From positions 6,593 to 12,238 of the forward strand of contig MHXM01000133.1 in assembly GCA_001825565.1 (NCBI GenBank): a stretch of DNA of 5,646 nucleotides. Direction: 5' to 3'. Of the stretch, positions 1 to 5,608 are shown piece by piece (position 1 is the stretch's first letter; every line of letters starts with the position of its first letter). The notes beneath the pieces are model-generated. The model worked only from the letters and a program-made list of their open reading frames with translations. It ran no database searches and was not told the DNA's origin. The stretch is from Desulfuromonadaceae bacterium GWC2_58_13. GTDB taxonomy: Bacteria > Desulfobacterota > Desulfuromonadia > Desulfuromonadales > Trichloromonadaceae. A program made the translations under genes and the position numbers.

Positions 1-2
1 TG

Positions 3-1088
3 GAGGTTGCCCCGGCCGCCATTTTCACCCTCATGAAAGAGCTGCACCGGCGGGCCGAACAGTACCAGAGTCACGGTGGCATCCACTCGGCGGCGGTCGG
101 CGATGGCTGCCGCCTGCTCCTTTACGCCGAAGACCTCGGCCGCCACAATACCCTCGACCGCATCGCCGGCGAAGCGTTGTTCAGGGGGATCGACCTGGCC
201 GGCCGGATACTGGTCACCTCGGGGCGGGTGTCCACCGAGATGGTGGCCAAGGCCACCCGCCTCGGCATCGCCCTGATCGCCTCGCGCACTTCGCCCACCG
301 ACCTGGCGATACAGATGGCCGAACAAGCCGGCATCACCCTGATCGGCTATCTGCGCGGCGACAGCTTTGAGGTTTATTGTCATCCCGAGCGGCTTGCCGC
401 TCCCCGGCTGCCGCCGAAAATTGCCGGGATCACGGGGGTCATCCTGGCCGGGGGCGAATCCCGTCGGATGGGGAGCGACAAGTCGCTGCTCCCGCTGGCC
501 GGCGGCCGTTTCATCGAGCACATCTATCGGCAGATGGCCGAGCTGTTCGAGGAAGTCATCGTGGTCACCAACTCGCCGACGCTGTTCGACGAGCTGCCCT
601 GCCGCAAGGTGCCCGACATCTACTACCGGCAGGGAGCACTGGCGGGGATCCACTCGGGGCTCTGCCACTCCCGTACCGAGCGGACCTTCGTGGTCGCCTG
701 CGACATGCCGTTTATCTCCGGGCCGGTGATTCGCCAGCTCTGCGAACGGGCCGAACCGGGGGCGATCGTGATTCCCCGCAGCGGCCACGGATTGGAACCG
801 CTGCTGGCGCTCTATTCCAAGGAGTGTCTGCCGGCGATCGAACGGGTGCTCGACGCCGGCAAGCGCAGGATCGTCGAGTTTTTCCCCGAGGTGCGGGTGA
901 TCGAGGTTGCCGCCGCGGAACTGCTGCGGATCGACCCCGAAGGGATGTCGTTTCGCAACATCAATACCCCGCAGGAATATTTCGCCCTGCGCGACCGGGC
1001 GCCGGCCAGGGAGGCGGCTTCGGCGGGAATTCGGGACCAATTTTCATCCTCTTCGGAAAATCGCCGGTTGCCGGTAGGCAAAGGGTAA
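3..1088 (+). CDS. FdhD-MobA fusion protein (5' end outside window)
   Basis: This is a bifunctional cofactor-maturation protein. The reading frame is open back to base 3 without a stop, and residues before the first ATG (33) already look like FdhD, so the true start lies upstream. The first ~120 residues are the C-terminal half of FdhD, which passes sulfur from IscS to the bis-MGD cofactor of formate dehydrogenase. Visible FdhD motifs are EDLGRHNTLDR (from about 129) and LVTSGRVSTEMVAKATRLG (from about 210). FdhD's cysteine loop would be upstream and cannot be checked. After a short linker (about 385-430) comes a full MobA domain of about 190 residues, molybdenum cofactor guanylyltransferase. 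It shows LAGGESRRMGSDKSLL (about 444-491), CDMPF (about 700-714), EPLLALY and the C-terminal NINTPQEYFAL. MobA adds GMP to molybdopterin and FdhD binds the guanylated product, so the fusion joins consecutive steps. Both domain assignments are strong; the fusion rests on the unbroken frame. Confidence 0.93.
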   Translation, partial: EVAPAAIFTLMKELHRRAEQYQSHGGIHSAAVGDGCRLLLYAEDLGRHNTLDRIAGEALFRGIDLAGRILVTSGRVSTEMVAKATRLGIALIASRTSPTDLAIQMAEQAGITLIGYLRGDSFEVYCHPERLAAPRLPPKIAGITGVILAGGESRRMGSDKSLLPLAGGRFIEHIYRQMAELFEEVIVVTNSPTLFDELPCRKVPDIYYRQGALAGIHSGLCHSRTERTFVVACDMPFISGPVIRQLCERAEPGAIVIPRSGHGLEPLLALYSKECLPAIERVLDAGKRRIVEFFPEVRVIEVAAAELLRIDPEGMSFRNINTPQEYFALRDRAPAREAASAGIRDQFSSSSENRRLPVGKG

Positions 1089-1103
1089 AAAAAGCTCTAT
1101 AAT
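1075..1103 (+). promoter_or_regulatory. Sigma-70-type promoter of the tup operon
   Basis: A perfect -10 box TATAAT lies at 1098-1103, in an A/T-rich patch that stands out from the GC-rich surroundings. A -35-like TAGGCA (4 of 6 matches to TTGACA) lies 17 bases upstream at 1075-1080, inside the last codons of the fdhD-mobA fusion gene. Transcription would start near 1109-1111, so the whole structured leader and tupA would be in the transcript. A 5-bp inverted repeat (TTGCC-GGTA-GGCAA, 1068-1081) overlaps the -35 region and could be an operator, but this is speculative. No terminator is visible between the fusion gene and this promoter, so read-through from upstream is also possible. Confidence 0.6.
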
Positions 1104-1108
1104 TAAAA

Positions 1109-1238
1109 CTCCGAATCGTCCGACCTACCGGGATTATCCCCAAGGCGCGCGATCTATGGGTTCGGTTGGAAACGGCCGGGCCTCCCTTTTGGAAAGGAGC
1201 CCTCGGTTGACCGGCATTTCGTGCCGGCGGTGAGATCT
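1109..1238 (+). ncRNA. Probable Moco/Tuco-type riboswitch aptamer in the tupA leader
   Basis: This GC-rich leader folds on paper into an outer stem GATCT/AGATC (1151-1155 with 1233-1237) enclosing two hairpins. The first pairs CGGCCG (1173-1178) with CGGTTG (1204-1209), using two G-U pairs, and continues through a GGC/GCC and TCC/GGA segment around 1179-1201. The second is a perfect 6-bp hairpin CCGGCA/TGCCGG (1211-1216 with 1222-1227). CCGAA (1111-1115) can also pair with TTCGG (1161-1165), as an alternative or crossing helix. Moco RNA motifs, and their tungsten-associated Tuco variant, are known in proteobacteria upstream of Moco-synthesis and molybdate/tungstate transport genes; this leader precedes tupABC-moeA. 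I assign the class from context and architecture, not from a covariance-model match. The exact boundaries are approximate. Confidence 0.55.
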
Positions 1239-1277
1239 TTTCCAGCAGGGAAGAGTATCGAACCCTCAACCAAGGAG
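1201..1277 (+). promoter_or_regulatory. Predicted expression platform: anti-RBS pairing in front of tupA
   Basis: The segment 1201-1210 (CCTCGGTTGA) is the reverse complement of 1266-1275 (TCAACCAAGG) except for one C/A mismatch, giving 9 of 10 pairs. The right-hand strand includes the AAGG of the tupA Shine-Dalgarno AAGGAG (1272-1277), so this helix would hide the ribosome binding site. The left-hand strand contains the 3' side of the first aptamer hairpin (1204-1209), so the two helices cannot coexist. A second copy of TCGGTTG at 1162-1168 can also pair with CAACC (1267-1271). The sequence therefore offers mutually exclusive folds suited to translational control; which fold binds ligand cannot be read from sequence alone. 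Confidence 0.45.
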
Positions 1278-1285
1278 AAACGACC

Positions 1286-2086
1286 ATGCATCACCGCTTA
1301 TTGACCGTCCCGTTGTTGCTGTTGTTGCTGGCTGCCCCGTCCTTTGCCGAGGAGCGGCTGCGTCTGGCGACCACCACCTCCACCGAAAATTCCGGCCTGC
1401 TGGCCGAACTGCTGCCCCCCTTCGAGCAGGCCAACGACTGCAAGGTCGACGTCATCGCCGTCGGCACCGGCAAGGCGATTAAACTCGGTGAAACCGGCGA
1501 TGTCGACGTGGTGCTGGTCCATGCCCGCACCCTGGAGGACAAGTTCGTCGCCGATGGCTACGGGGTCGACCGCCGGGACGTCATGTACAACGATTTCGTG
1601 ATTCTCGGCCCGCCGGCCGATCCCGCCGGCATCGCCGGCCTCAAGGACGCGGCCGTGGCCCTCGGTAAAATCGCCGCCGCCAAGGCCACCTTCGTCTCCC
1701 GCGGCGACCAGTCGGGAACCCACGTCAAGGAGAAGGAGCTGTGGACCGCGGGCGGGGTCGAGCCGGTTGGCGATTGGTATCTGGAGGCCGGACTCGGCAT
1801 GGGCGAGGTTATCACCATGGCGACCGAGCGCCTGGGCTATGCCCTGGCCGATCGCGGCACCTACCTGTCCTACAAGGACAAGACCGACCTCAGGGTGCTG
1901 GTCGAGGGGGACGAGCGGCTCTTCAACCCCTATGGGGTGATCGCCGTCAATCCGGAAAAACATCCTCACGTCAAGTTCCCACTGGCCGAGAAGTTCATCG
2001 ATTACCTGGTTTCCCCCGAAGGACAGGCCGCGATCGCCGCCTATCCCCGCGGCGGCGACCCGCTCTTTTTCATCTACGAAAAATAA
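1286..2086 (+). CDS. tupA: Tungstate ABC transporter substrate-binding protein
   Basis: This is the periplasmic oxyanion receptor of a TupABC importer, which captures tungstate with high selectivity over molybdate in characterised relatives. The 266-residue protein begins with a signal peptide (residues 1-21): a short basic start, a poly-leucine core and a likely cut after SFA. The mature part opens with TTTST (29-33), the hallmark oxyanion-binding motif of TupA. It continues with GTGKA (60-64), VLVHA (76-80), MYNDFVILGP (100-109), FVSRGDQSGTH (136-146) and GMGEV (171-175), all in the usual family order. The ATG at 1286 has a strong AAGGAG (1272-1277) eight bases upstream. It is first in an operon with tupB, tupC and moeA and sits behind a riboswitch-like leader. 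Molybdate as a substrate cannot be excluded, but the motifs fit TupA rather than ModA. Confidence 0.94.
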   Translation: MHHRLLTVPLLLLLLAAPSFAEERLRLATTTSTENSGLLAELLPPFEQANDCKVDVIAVGTGKAIKLGETGDVDVVLVHARTLEDKFVADGYGVDRRDVMYNDFVILGPPADPAGIAGLKDAAVALGKIAAAKATFVSRGDQSGTHVKEKELWTAGGVEPVGDWYLEAGLGMGEVITMATERLGYALADRGTYLSYKDKTDLRVLVEGDERLFNPYGVIAVNPEKHPHVKFPLAEKFIDYLVSPEGQAAIAAYPRGGDPLFFIYEK

Positions 2087-2095
2087 GGAGTCGTT

Positions 2096-2782
2096 TTGGG
2101 CTTTCTGTTCGAATCGCTGCAGCAGTCGCTGCAGCTGATTTTTTCTCTCGATCGCGAGGTTTTTCTCGCCGTCTGGACTTCACTCTATACCTCGCTGACG
2201 GCCATCGTCCTGGCCGCCGCCTGCGGGGTGCCGTTCGGGGCGACGGTCGGCCTGCTGCGTTTTCCCGGCCGGGGGGCGGTGTTGACCCTGTTCAACACCC
2301 TGATGGCGCTGCCGACGGTGGTGGTCGGCCTGGTACTGTTCGGGCTGTTCAGCCGCCAGGGTCCGCTGGGGAGCCTGGGGTTGCTGTTCACCCCCTGGGC
2401 CATGATCGCCGGGCAGTTCGTGCTCGCCATCCCGATCGTCGCCAACTATACGTTGGCGGCCGTGGCCGGAGCCGATCCGCGCATCCTGCCGACCGCCCAG
2501 ACCCTCGGCGCCGGACGGTTGCAGGGGGTCTGGCAGCTGCTCCTGGAAGTGCGCTTCGGCGTCATGGCAGCCATCGTGGCCGGCTTCGGCCGGGTCATCG
2601 CCGAGGTCGGCGTGGCGATGATGCTCGGCGGCAACATTCGCGGCTATACCCGCACCATGACCACCGCCATCGCCCTGGAAACCAGCAAGGGAGAATTTGC
2701 CTTCGGCCTGGCCCTGGGGATCGTTCTGCTCGGGGTGGCCTTGATCGTCAACCTGTTTCTGAACCTGCTGCAACAACGGTAA
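2096..2782 (+). CDS. tupB: Tungstate ABC transporter permease
   Basis: This is the inner-membrane channel subunit of the TupABC importer, 228 residues, which matches the family. I see about five hydrophobic segments, roughly at residues 24-47, 62-82, 88-115, 155-180 and 203-226. The stretch around 123-150 (AGADPRILPTAQTLGAGR and following) is the cytoplasmic EAA-type loop that contacts the ATPase, and is followed by the conserved IAEVGVAMMLGGNIRGYTRT region. The start is TTG at 2096: AAGGAG (2085-2090) lies five bases upstream and overlaps the tupA stop codon, and no ATG or GTG fits better. The gap to tupA is only nine bases, indicating one transcript and probably translational coupling. The weak TTG start may lower permease output relative to the binding protein. 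Confidence 0.92.
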   Translation: MGFLFESLQQSLQLIFSLDREVFLAVWTSLYTSLTAIVLAAACGVPFGATVGLLRFPGRGAVLTLFNTLMALPTVVVGLVLFGLFSRQGPLGSLGLLFTPWAMIAGQFVLAIPIVANYTLAAVAGADPRILPTAQTLGAGRLQGVWQLLLEVRFGVMAAIVAGFGRVIAEVGVAMMLGGNIRGYTRTMTTAIALETSKGEFAFGLALGIVLLGVALIVNLFLNLLQQR

Positions 2783-2786
2783 ATCC

Positions 2787-3473
2787 ATGAAGCCGCTGCT
2801 GATCCTCAACGACATCCGGTTTCGCCGGGACGATTTCGTCCTGACGGTCGAACAGCTTGAATTGCAACCGGGACGGATCTACCTGGTCCACGGACCGAAC
2901 GGCTCGGGCAAAAGTACCCTGCTGCATCTGCTGGCGCTGTTGCTGATCCCCGAAGGCGGGGAGGTGCGTTTCGCCGGCCGGCGGATCGACGGTGGGGTCG
3001 ATCGGCAGCGGCTGCGCCGCCAGATCACCCTGGTGGAGCAGAATCCCTTCCTGTTCGACGCCAGCGTTTACCACAACCTTGCTTTCGGTCTGCGTCTGCG
3101 CGACGTGCGCGGCGACTTGCAGCGTCGTCGCGTCACCCAGGCCCTGCACGCGGTCGGCTTGATGGGGTTCGAATCCCGTTGGGCCAAGGCTCTTTCCGGT
3201 GGTGAAGCCCGGCGGGTAGCCCTGGCCCGGGCACTGGTGTTGCGCCCCAAGTTGTTGTTGCTTGACGAACCGACCGCCGGCCTCGACCGGGAGATTCTGC
3301 CGATTTTCGAACGTTGCCTGGCTGCTCTGCCCGGCCAGGGAACCACCGTGGTTATCGCTAGCCACGACGCCGACCAGTCCCGCCGTCTGGCCGGCATCAC
3401 TCTGGGGATCGACCGCGGCCGGGTGATTTCGGCGGCCGGCGATTCGTTTACCCAACTGAAGGAGAACGCCTGA
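2787..3473 (+). CDS. tupC: Tungstate ABC transporter ATP-binding protein
   Basis: This is the cytoplasmic ATPase that powers TupABC import, 228 residues. All nucleotide-binding elements are intact: Walker A GPNGSGKST (36-44), Q-loop glutamine in VEQNP (Q85), ABC signature LSGGE (136-140), Walker B LLLLDEP (156-162), D-loop around 166-167 and H-loop histidine in ASHD (H193). The length fits a bare ABC domain with no C-terminal regulatory (TOBE/MOP) domain, unlike ModC, which supports a Tup-type system. The ATG lies four bases after the tupB stop and has no convincing Shine-Dalgarno of its own, so translation is probably coupled to tupB. The stop overlaps the moeA start by one base (TGATG). Confidence 0.92.
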   Translation: MKPLLILNDIRFRRDDFVLTVEQLELQPGRIYLVHGPNGSGKSTLLHLLALLLIPEGGEVRFAGRRIDGGVDRQRLRRQITLVEQNPFLFDASVYHNLAFGLRLRDVRGDLQRRRVTQALHAVGLMGFESRWAKALSGGEARRVALARALVLRPKLLLLDEPTAGLDREILPIFERCLAALPGQGTTVVIASHDADQSRRLAGITLGIDRGRVISAAGDSFTQLKENA

Positions 3474-4696
3474 TGTCGATTAGTTTTGAAGAAGCGCGCC
3501 GTCGGATTCTCGACGCCGTCCGGCCCCTTCCTCCGGAAACGATACCCCTGCTCGACGCCGTTGGCCGGGCCATTGCCGAGCCGCTGATCGCCACCCGCGA
3601 CATGCCGCGTTTCGATAATTCGGCCATGGACGGCTATGCGGTGCGGGCCGAGGACTGCCGCCCCGGCACGGTGTTGAAGGTGACCGGCTACATCCCCGCC
3701 GGCGGTCGGGCCGAACCGCCGCTTGAGCCGGGTTGCGCGGTCAGGATCATGACCGGCGCGCCGCTGCCCCCCGGCGCCGACGCGGTGGTCCCCTTCGAAG
3801 AAACCGACGAGGGCTCCGTCCGGGTTCTCCTTCGGGGTCAGGCGCGGACGCGGGATCACATTCGCTTCCGGGGCGAGGACATCGCTGTCGGCCAGTTGGT
3901 GATGGATGCCGGAACGGCCCTGCGTCCTCCGGAAATCAGCCTGCTGGCCTCCTTCGGCCAGGCCCGGGTGTCGGTTCACGGGCGCCCCCGAGTGGCAATT
4001 CTTTCCACCGGCGACGAATTGGTCGAGCTCGGCCAGCCGCTGTCGGACGAAACCATCGTCAACAGCAACTCCTGGTCGCTGGCCGCCGCGGTCAAGGAGA
4101 TCGGCGCCGAGCCGGTGATGCTGGGGATCGCCCGCGACAATCTGGCGAGCCTGCGGGAAAAGCTATCGGCGGGACTGGCCTGCGATGCCCTGATCACCTC
4201 GGCCGGGGTTTCCGCCGGCGACCGCGACCTGGTGCGCGAGGTGCTGGCCGAACTCGGGGTAGAGCAGCTGTTCTGGAAGATCGACATCAAGCCGGGACGA
4301 CCCACCGCCTTCGGCATGAAAGGGGCGGTGCCGGTCTTTTCGCTGCCCGGCAATCCGGTCTCCAGCATGATCACCTTCGAGGAATTCGCCCGCCCGGCCC
4401 TGCTCAAAATGATGGGCCACCGGCAGGTGCTCAAGCCGCTGATCAAGGCGACCCTCAAACAGCCGGTGCGCAAGCGGCCGGGACGGACCCATTTTTTGCG
4501 GGTCACGGTCTATGCCGAAAACGGCGAACTGGTGGTGGCCAGTTCGGGGGATCAGAATACCGGCATCCTCCTGACCATGCTGCGCGCCAACGCCATCGCC
4601 ATCCTTCCCGCCGAGCCAGGCCATCTGGATGCCGGCGATGAGGTTCGTATCCATCTGCTCGACCAGGTCACCGACCTGGACAAGGATCAACGGTAG
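3473..4696 (+). CDS. moeA: Molybdopterin molybdenumtransferase (molybdenum/tungsten insertase)
   Basis: MoeA inserts molybdate, or in some anaerobes tungstate, into adenylylated molybdopterin in the cytoplasm. The 407-residue length is normal. The N-terminal domain carries the signature DMPRFDNSAMDGYAVRAED (residues 43-61). The central MogA-like molybdopterin-binding domain shows ILSTGDELVELG (about 176-187), INSNS, SAGVSAGDRDLV (about 243) and IKPGRPTAFG. SLPGNPVSS (about 290-298) leads into the C-terminal domain. The ATG at 3473 overlaps the tupC stop (TGATG) and has AAGGAG (3459-3464) eight bases upstream. Joint transcription with a tungstate importer suggests this copy could serve tungsten-enzyme maturation, but sequence alone does not show metal preference. 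The TAG stop lies within the first bases of a REP-like repeat. Confidence 0.94.
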   Translation: MSISFEEARRRILDAVRPLPPETIPLLDAVGRAIAEPLIATRDMPRFDNSAMDGYAVRAEDCRPGTVLKVTGYIPAGGRAEPPLEPGCAVRIMTGAPLPPGADAVVPFEETDEGSVRVLLRGQARTRDHIRFRGEDIAVGQLVMDAGTALRPPEISLLASFGQARVSVHGRPRVAILSTGDELVELGQPLSDETIVNSNSWSLAAAVKEIGAEPVMLGIARDNLASLREKLSAGLACDALITSAGVSAGDRDLVREVLAELGVEQLFWKIDIKPGRPTAFGMKGAVPVFSLPGNPVSSMITFEEFARPALLKMMGHRQVLKPLIKATLKQPVRKRPGRTHFLRVTVYAENGELVVASSGDQNTGILLTMLRANAIAILPAEPGHLDAGDEVRIHLLDQVTDLDKDQR

Positions 4697-4765
4697 GGGC
4701 GAACCTGTGTTCGCCCAATCTTTTCGACGATCTCAACCAGGGCGAACACAAGGTTCGCCCCTACC
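4692..4765 (+). repeat. REP-like palindrome pair between moeA and mobB
   Basis: Two inverted copies of a ~25-bp unit flank a 23-base A/T-richer spacer (4717-4739). The left arm is 4692-4716 (starting GGTAGGGGCGAACC) and the right arm 4740-4765 (ending GGTTCGCCCCTACC). The arms are reverse complements apart from one extra A in the right one. Each arm is also a hairpin on its own, with GGGCGAAC and GTTCGCCC around a 4-5 base loop, so the element can form one long stem or two small ones. This is the usual shape of a REP doublet (BIME), and GTAGGGGCG-ended palindromes are common dispersed repeats in environmental bacteria. It supplies the moeA stop codon and may act as an mRNA stabiliser or attenuator. 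No T-run follows, so a standard terminator is unlikely. Confidence 0.8.
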
Positions 4766-4786
4766 ATGGTTTCAATAGGAGTCCTC

Positions 4787-5296
4787 ATGAGAAGTAAAGC
4801 CATTTCCTTTGTCGCCAAGTCGGGAACCGGCAAGACCACCCTGCTGGAGAACGTCATCGGCGAGTTGAAGCGCCGTGGCTACAAGGTCGGCGTCATCAAG
4901 CACGACGCTCACCAGTTCGATATCGATCGTCCAGGCAAGGACAGTTACCGGCTTACCGCCGCCGGCGCCGACACCATGCTGATCACTTCGCCGGCCAAGC
5001 TGGCGCTGGTCAAGCAGCACCCGGAATCGCCCTCCCTCGACGAACTGCTGGAAACCTATTTCCGCGACGTCGACCTGGTGGTCACCGAAGGATTCAAAAA
5101 GAGCGGCCTGCCGAAGATCGAGCTGCACCGCAAGGAACGCAGTTCGACCCTGATCTGTCGCGGCGAGGACCACGATCCGACCCTGTTGGCGGTGGCCAGC
5201 GACGACCAGCTCGATCTAGACGTACCTCTGCTCGATCTCAACAATCCCGCCGCCATCGTCGATTTCATGGTGTCGGCGTTGAAGCTGGGGCGATAA
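4787..5296 (+). CDS. mobB: Molybdopterin-guanine dinucleotide biosynthesis protein B
   Basis: MobB is a GTP-binding accessory protein that assists MobA in making the guanine dinucleotide form of the cofactor. The 169-residue product shows the MobB P-loop AKSGTGKTTLL (10-20, with the family's usual non-classical first position), VIKHDAH (36-42), DIDRPGKDSYRL (45-56) and VVTEGFK (98-104). Near the C terminus are AVASDD and the LDLN segment. I chose the ATG at 4787 because AGGAG (4777-4781) lies five bases upstream. An in-frame ATG at 4766 would add seven residues but directly abuts the repeat and has no ribosome binding site. Its partner mobA is in the same neighbourhood, fused to fdhD. It probably belongs to the tup-moeA transcript unless the repeat separates them. 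Confidence 0.93.
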   Translation: MRSKAISFVAKSGTGKTTLLENVIGELKRRGYKVGVIKHDAHQFDIDRPGKDSYRLTAAGADTMLITSPAKLALVKQHPESPSLDELLETYFRDVDLVVTEGFKKSGLPKIELHRKERSSTLICRGEDHDPTLLAVASDDQLDLDVPLLDLNNPAAIVDFMVSALKLGR

Positions 5297-5340
5297 GGCA
5301 GGCTGGTTCCTTCGGTCTGAGCCCCTTCGGTTTATTTACC
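5281..5340 (+). other. mobB-tatA junction with weak imperfect hairpin
   Basis: GAAG-ct-GGGGC (5281-5291, the end of mobB) can pair with GCCCCTTC (5321-5328) around a long loop that contains a smaller GGCT/AGCC pairing. A T-rich stretch follows (5331-5348). It could act as a weak terminator or attenuator between mobB and tatA. CCTTCGG also occurs twice, 15 bases apart (5309 and 5324). The stem is interrupted and the loop long, so I hold this loosely. No clear promoter for tatA is visible here. Confidence 0.2.
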
Positions 5341-5362
5341 TATTTTTCAAGGAGCAACGCTT

Positions 5363-5548
5363 ATGTTCGGTCTCGGAACCCAGGAAATGTTGATTATCCT
5401 CGTGCTGGTCATGATCGTGTTCGGCGCCGGCAAGCTCCCCCAGGTGGGGTCCGCTCTCGGCAGCGGGCTGAAGAATTTCAAGAAAGGCATGCGGGAGGGC
5501 GTCGAAGAAGCACGGATCGTCGAGGAGATTGACAAGCCGACGGTTTGA
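5363..5548 (+). CDS. tatA: Sec-independent protein translocase subunit TatA
   Basis: This is the pore-forming subunit of the twin-arginine translocation system, which exports folded, cofactor-loaded proteins such as formate dehydrogenases and other Mo/W enzymes. The 61-residue protein has a short periplasmic N terminus with a polar residue at position 8 (E8). One membrane helix follows (about 9-20), then the FG hinge (F20-G21), KLPQVG (24-29) and an amphipathic helix (about 30-45) rich in K, F and G. The acidic tail is short, as in small TatA/TatE forms. The start has AAGGAG (5349-5354) eight bases upstream. It lies 66 bases after mobB, with no tatB or tatC in the window. TatE or TatB identity is less likely because the protein is short and has the FGxxKLP pattern. 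Confidence 0.93.
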   Translation: MFGLGTQEMLIILVLVMIVFGAGKLPQVGSALGSGLKNFKKGMREGVEEARIVEEIDKPTV

Positions 5549-5567
5549 CGGTTGTTTTTGAAGGCAA

Positions 5568-5608
5568 AACGACAAGGGCCACTGGCGATGCAGGTGGCTC
5601 TTGTCGTT
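5568..5608. terminator. Long hairpin downstream of tatA, possible (bidirectional) terminator
   Basis: A 15-bp stem pairs 5568-5582 (AACGACAAGGGCCAC) with 5594-5608 (GTGGCTCTTGTCGTT), with a single G-U pair and an 11-base loop. It lies 19 bases after the tatA stop, a typical terminator position. On the + strand only TT and then AGGGGGGG follow, not a T-run. On the - strand the stem ends in four T's, followed by a T-poor stretch. It may therefore stop transcription from both sides, or mainly serve a convergent gene beyond the window. Confidence 0.55.

Noticed and set aside
377..1102. + strand open frame (241 codons) within the fdhD-mobA gene
   Set aside because: The overlapping frame holds intact MobA motifs; this one is an alanine/arginine/glycine-rich shadow.
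1310..1334. TTG/CTG triplet repeat run near the tupA start
   Set aside because: It encodes the poly-leucine core of the signal peptide.
2114..2138. Repeated TCGCTGCAG and CTGCAG palindromes at the tupB start
   Set aside because: They encode the SLQQSLQ segment of tupB in frame; ordinary codon-level repetition.
1741..2790. Long + strand open frame (349 codons) crossing the tupA-tupB junction
   Set aside because: It is an R/G/P-rich shadow of tupA and tupB in another frame, has no motifs, and conflicts with two well-supported genes.
3068..3979. Minus-strand open frame (303 codons) opposite tupC and moeA
   Set aside because: No ribosome binding site or family motifs; it is antisense to two clear genes, as is common in GC-rich DNA.
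3733..4641. Long + strand open frame (302 codons) within moeA
   Set aside because: It is a GC-driven shadow with arginine- and glycine-rich low-complexity composition; moeA motifs are in the other frame.
4766..4789. Upstream ATG for mobB at 4766
   Set aside because: It abuts the repeat and has no Shine-Dalgarno, while the ATG at 4787 has AGGAG at a workable distance and gives the usual MobB N terminus.
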